Positions 41,555 to 41,632 of a stretch of DNA of 41,632 bases are shown in pieces. The DNA is from an uncultured Clostridia bacterium (GTDB taxonomy: Bacteria; Bacillota; Clostridia; Oscillospirales; JAAYOS01), in the NCBI GenBank assembly GCA_944387575.1, contig CALXFK010000054.1, forward strand, positions 1 to 41,632, read 5' to 3'. How positions within the stretch are numbered: the first letter of the stretch is position 1; each line of letters opens with the position of its first letter. The notes under the pieces were generated by a model, which searched no databases, was not told where the DNA came from, and was given only the letters and a program-made list of their open reading frames with translations. A program made the translations under genes and the position numbers.

Positions 41555-41632
41555 TTATTCGATATAGCCCATTTCCTTCATGTTGAGGTAAGCGGCAGTG
41601 AGGGTTTCCTTCTGGGTGAGGTTGTACTGGAA
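41555..41632 (-). CDS. 3' end of a second sugar isomerase-like gene (partial)
   Basis: Only the last 25 codons are inside the window, ending in TAA at 41555. The residues FQYNLTQKETLTAAYLNMKEMGYIE resemble the C-terminus of the isomerase at 39354-40175 (TPMEALQVDYLVMKESGLLE), so a paralogous TIM-barrel protein is likely. It lies 38 bases upstream of the oxidoreductase on the same strand, probably in the same operon. The rest of the gene is outside the window. Confidence 0.6.
   Translation of the reverse strand, partial: FQYNLTQKETLTAAYLNMKEMGYIE

Noticed and set aside
1-41632. CRISPR array, transposase, integrase or prophage genes
   Set aside because: I saw no regularly spaced direct repeats and no recombinase, transposase or phage structural motif in any coding frame.

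Overview
The window is a GC-rich bacterial chromosome segment, densely coding on both strands. It most likely comes from a Clostridia-type Firmicute (an Oscillospirales or Christensenellales relative is plausible). Support: the hrcA-grpE-dnaK-dnaJ gene order with a perfect CIRCE operator, sigma-A type promoters, strong GGAGG ribosome binding sites, a DUF6062 protein, a clostridial-type 8-oxoguanine glycosylase, a lipobox protein and three M42 peptidases. This placement is inferred from gene content only. Although GC-rich, the genome uses the isoleucine codon ATA heavily.

Left end (1-5906, + strand): the 3' part of one and two complete antiporter-like membrane subunits of a complex I/Mrp/energy-converting-hydrogenase type complex, then a small Dabb-domain protein translationally coupled to a TatD hydrolase with an unusual 143-residue N-terminal extension, closed by a strong terminator.

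5907-12091 (- strand): a solitary, AT-rich, uncharacterised gene with its own promoter, a two-gene carboxylesterase operon and a SERCA-type Ca2+ P-type ATPase. 12376-17310: the CIRCE-controlled heat-shock operon. 17366-23275: an eight-gene corrinoid uptake and nucleotide-loop assembly operon (FecC/BtuC permease, ATPase, CobT, CobU, CobS, a shortened second CobU, CobC-like phosphatase, corrinoid adenosyltransferase). It has its own promoter and a hairpin-rich leader with no recognisable B12 box. recJ lies just upstream on the same strand.

25300-28854 (+ strand): a heterodimeric ABC exporter with one degenerate ATP site, expressed from a good promoter whose start lies inside a MarR-like palindrome. 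The RNase P RNA gene (rnpB, - strand) follows, with promoter and terminator visible. It diverges from murD, which heads a run of three tandem M42 metallopeptidases.

33930-41632: a lipoprotein and a divergent XRE regulator sharing a palindromic control region; ogg (-); a + strand cluster of a DUF6062 protein, a DEDDh exonuclease, a GtrA-type membrane protein, a polyprenyl-phosphate glycosyltransferase and a small multidrug-export family membrane protein; then a - strand sugar-metabolism cluster (TIM-barrel isomerase, Gfo/Idh/MocA oxidoreductase and the 3' end of a second isomerase).

Most of the window is housekeeping. I found no CRISPR array, prophage, insertion sequence or tRNA. The least explained items are the structured leader of the corrinoid operon, the shortened CobU paralogue, the AT-rich singleton at 5954-6700, the TatD N-terminal extension and the duplicated Cys/His module of the DUF6062 protein.
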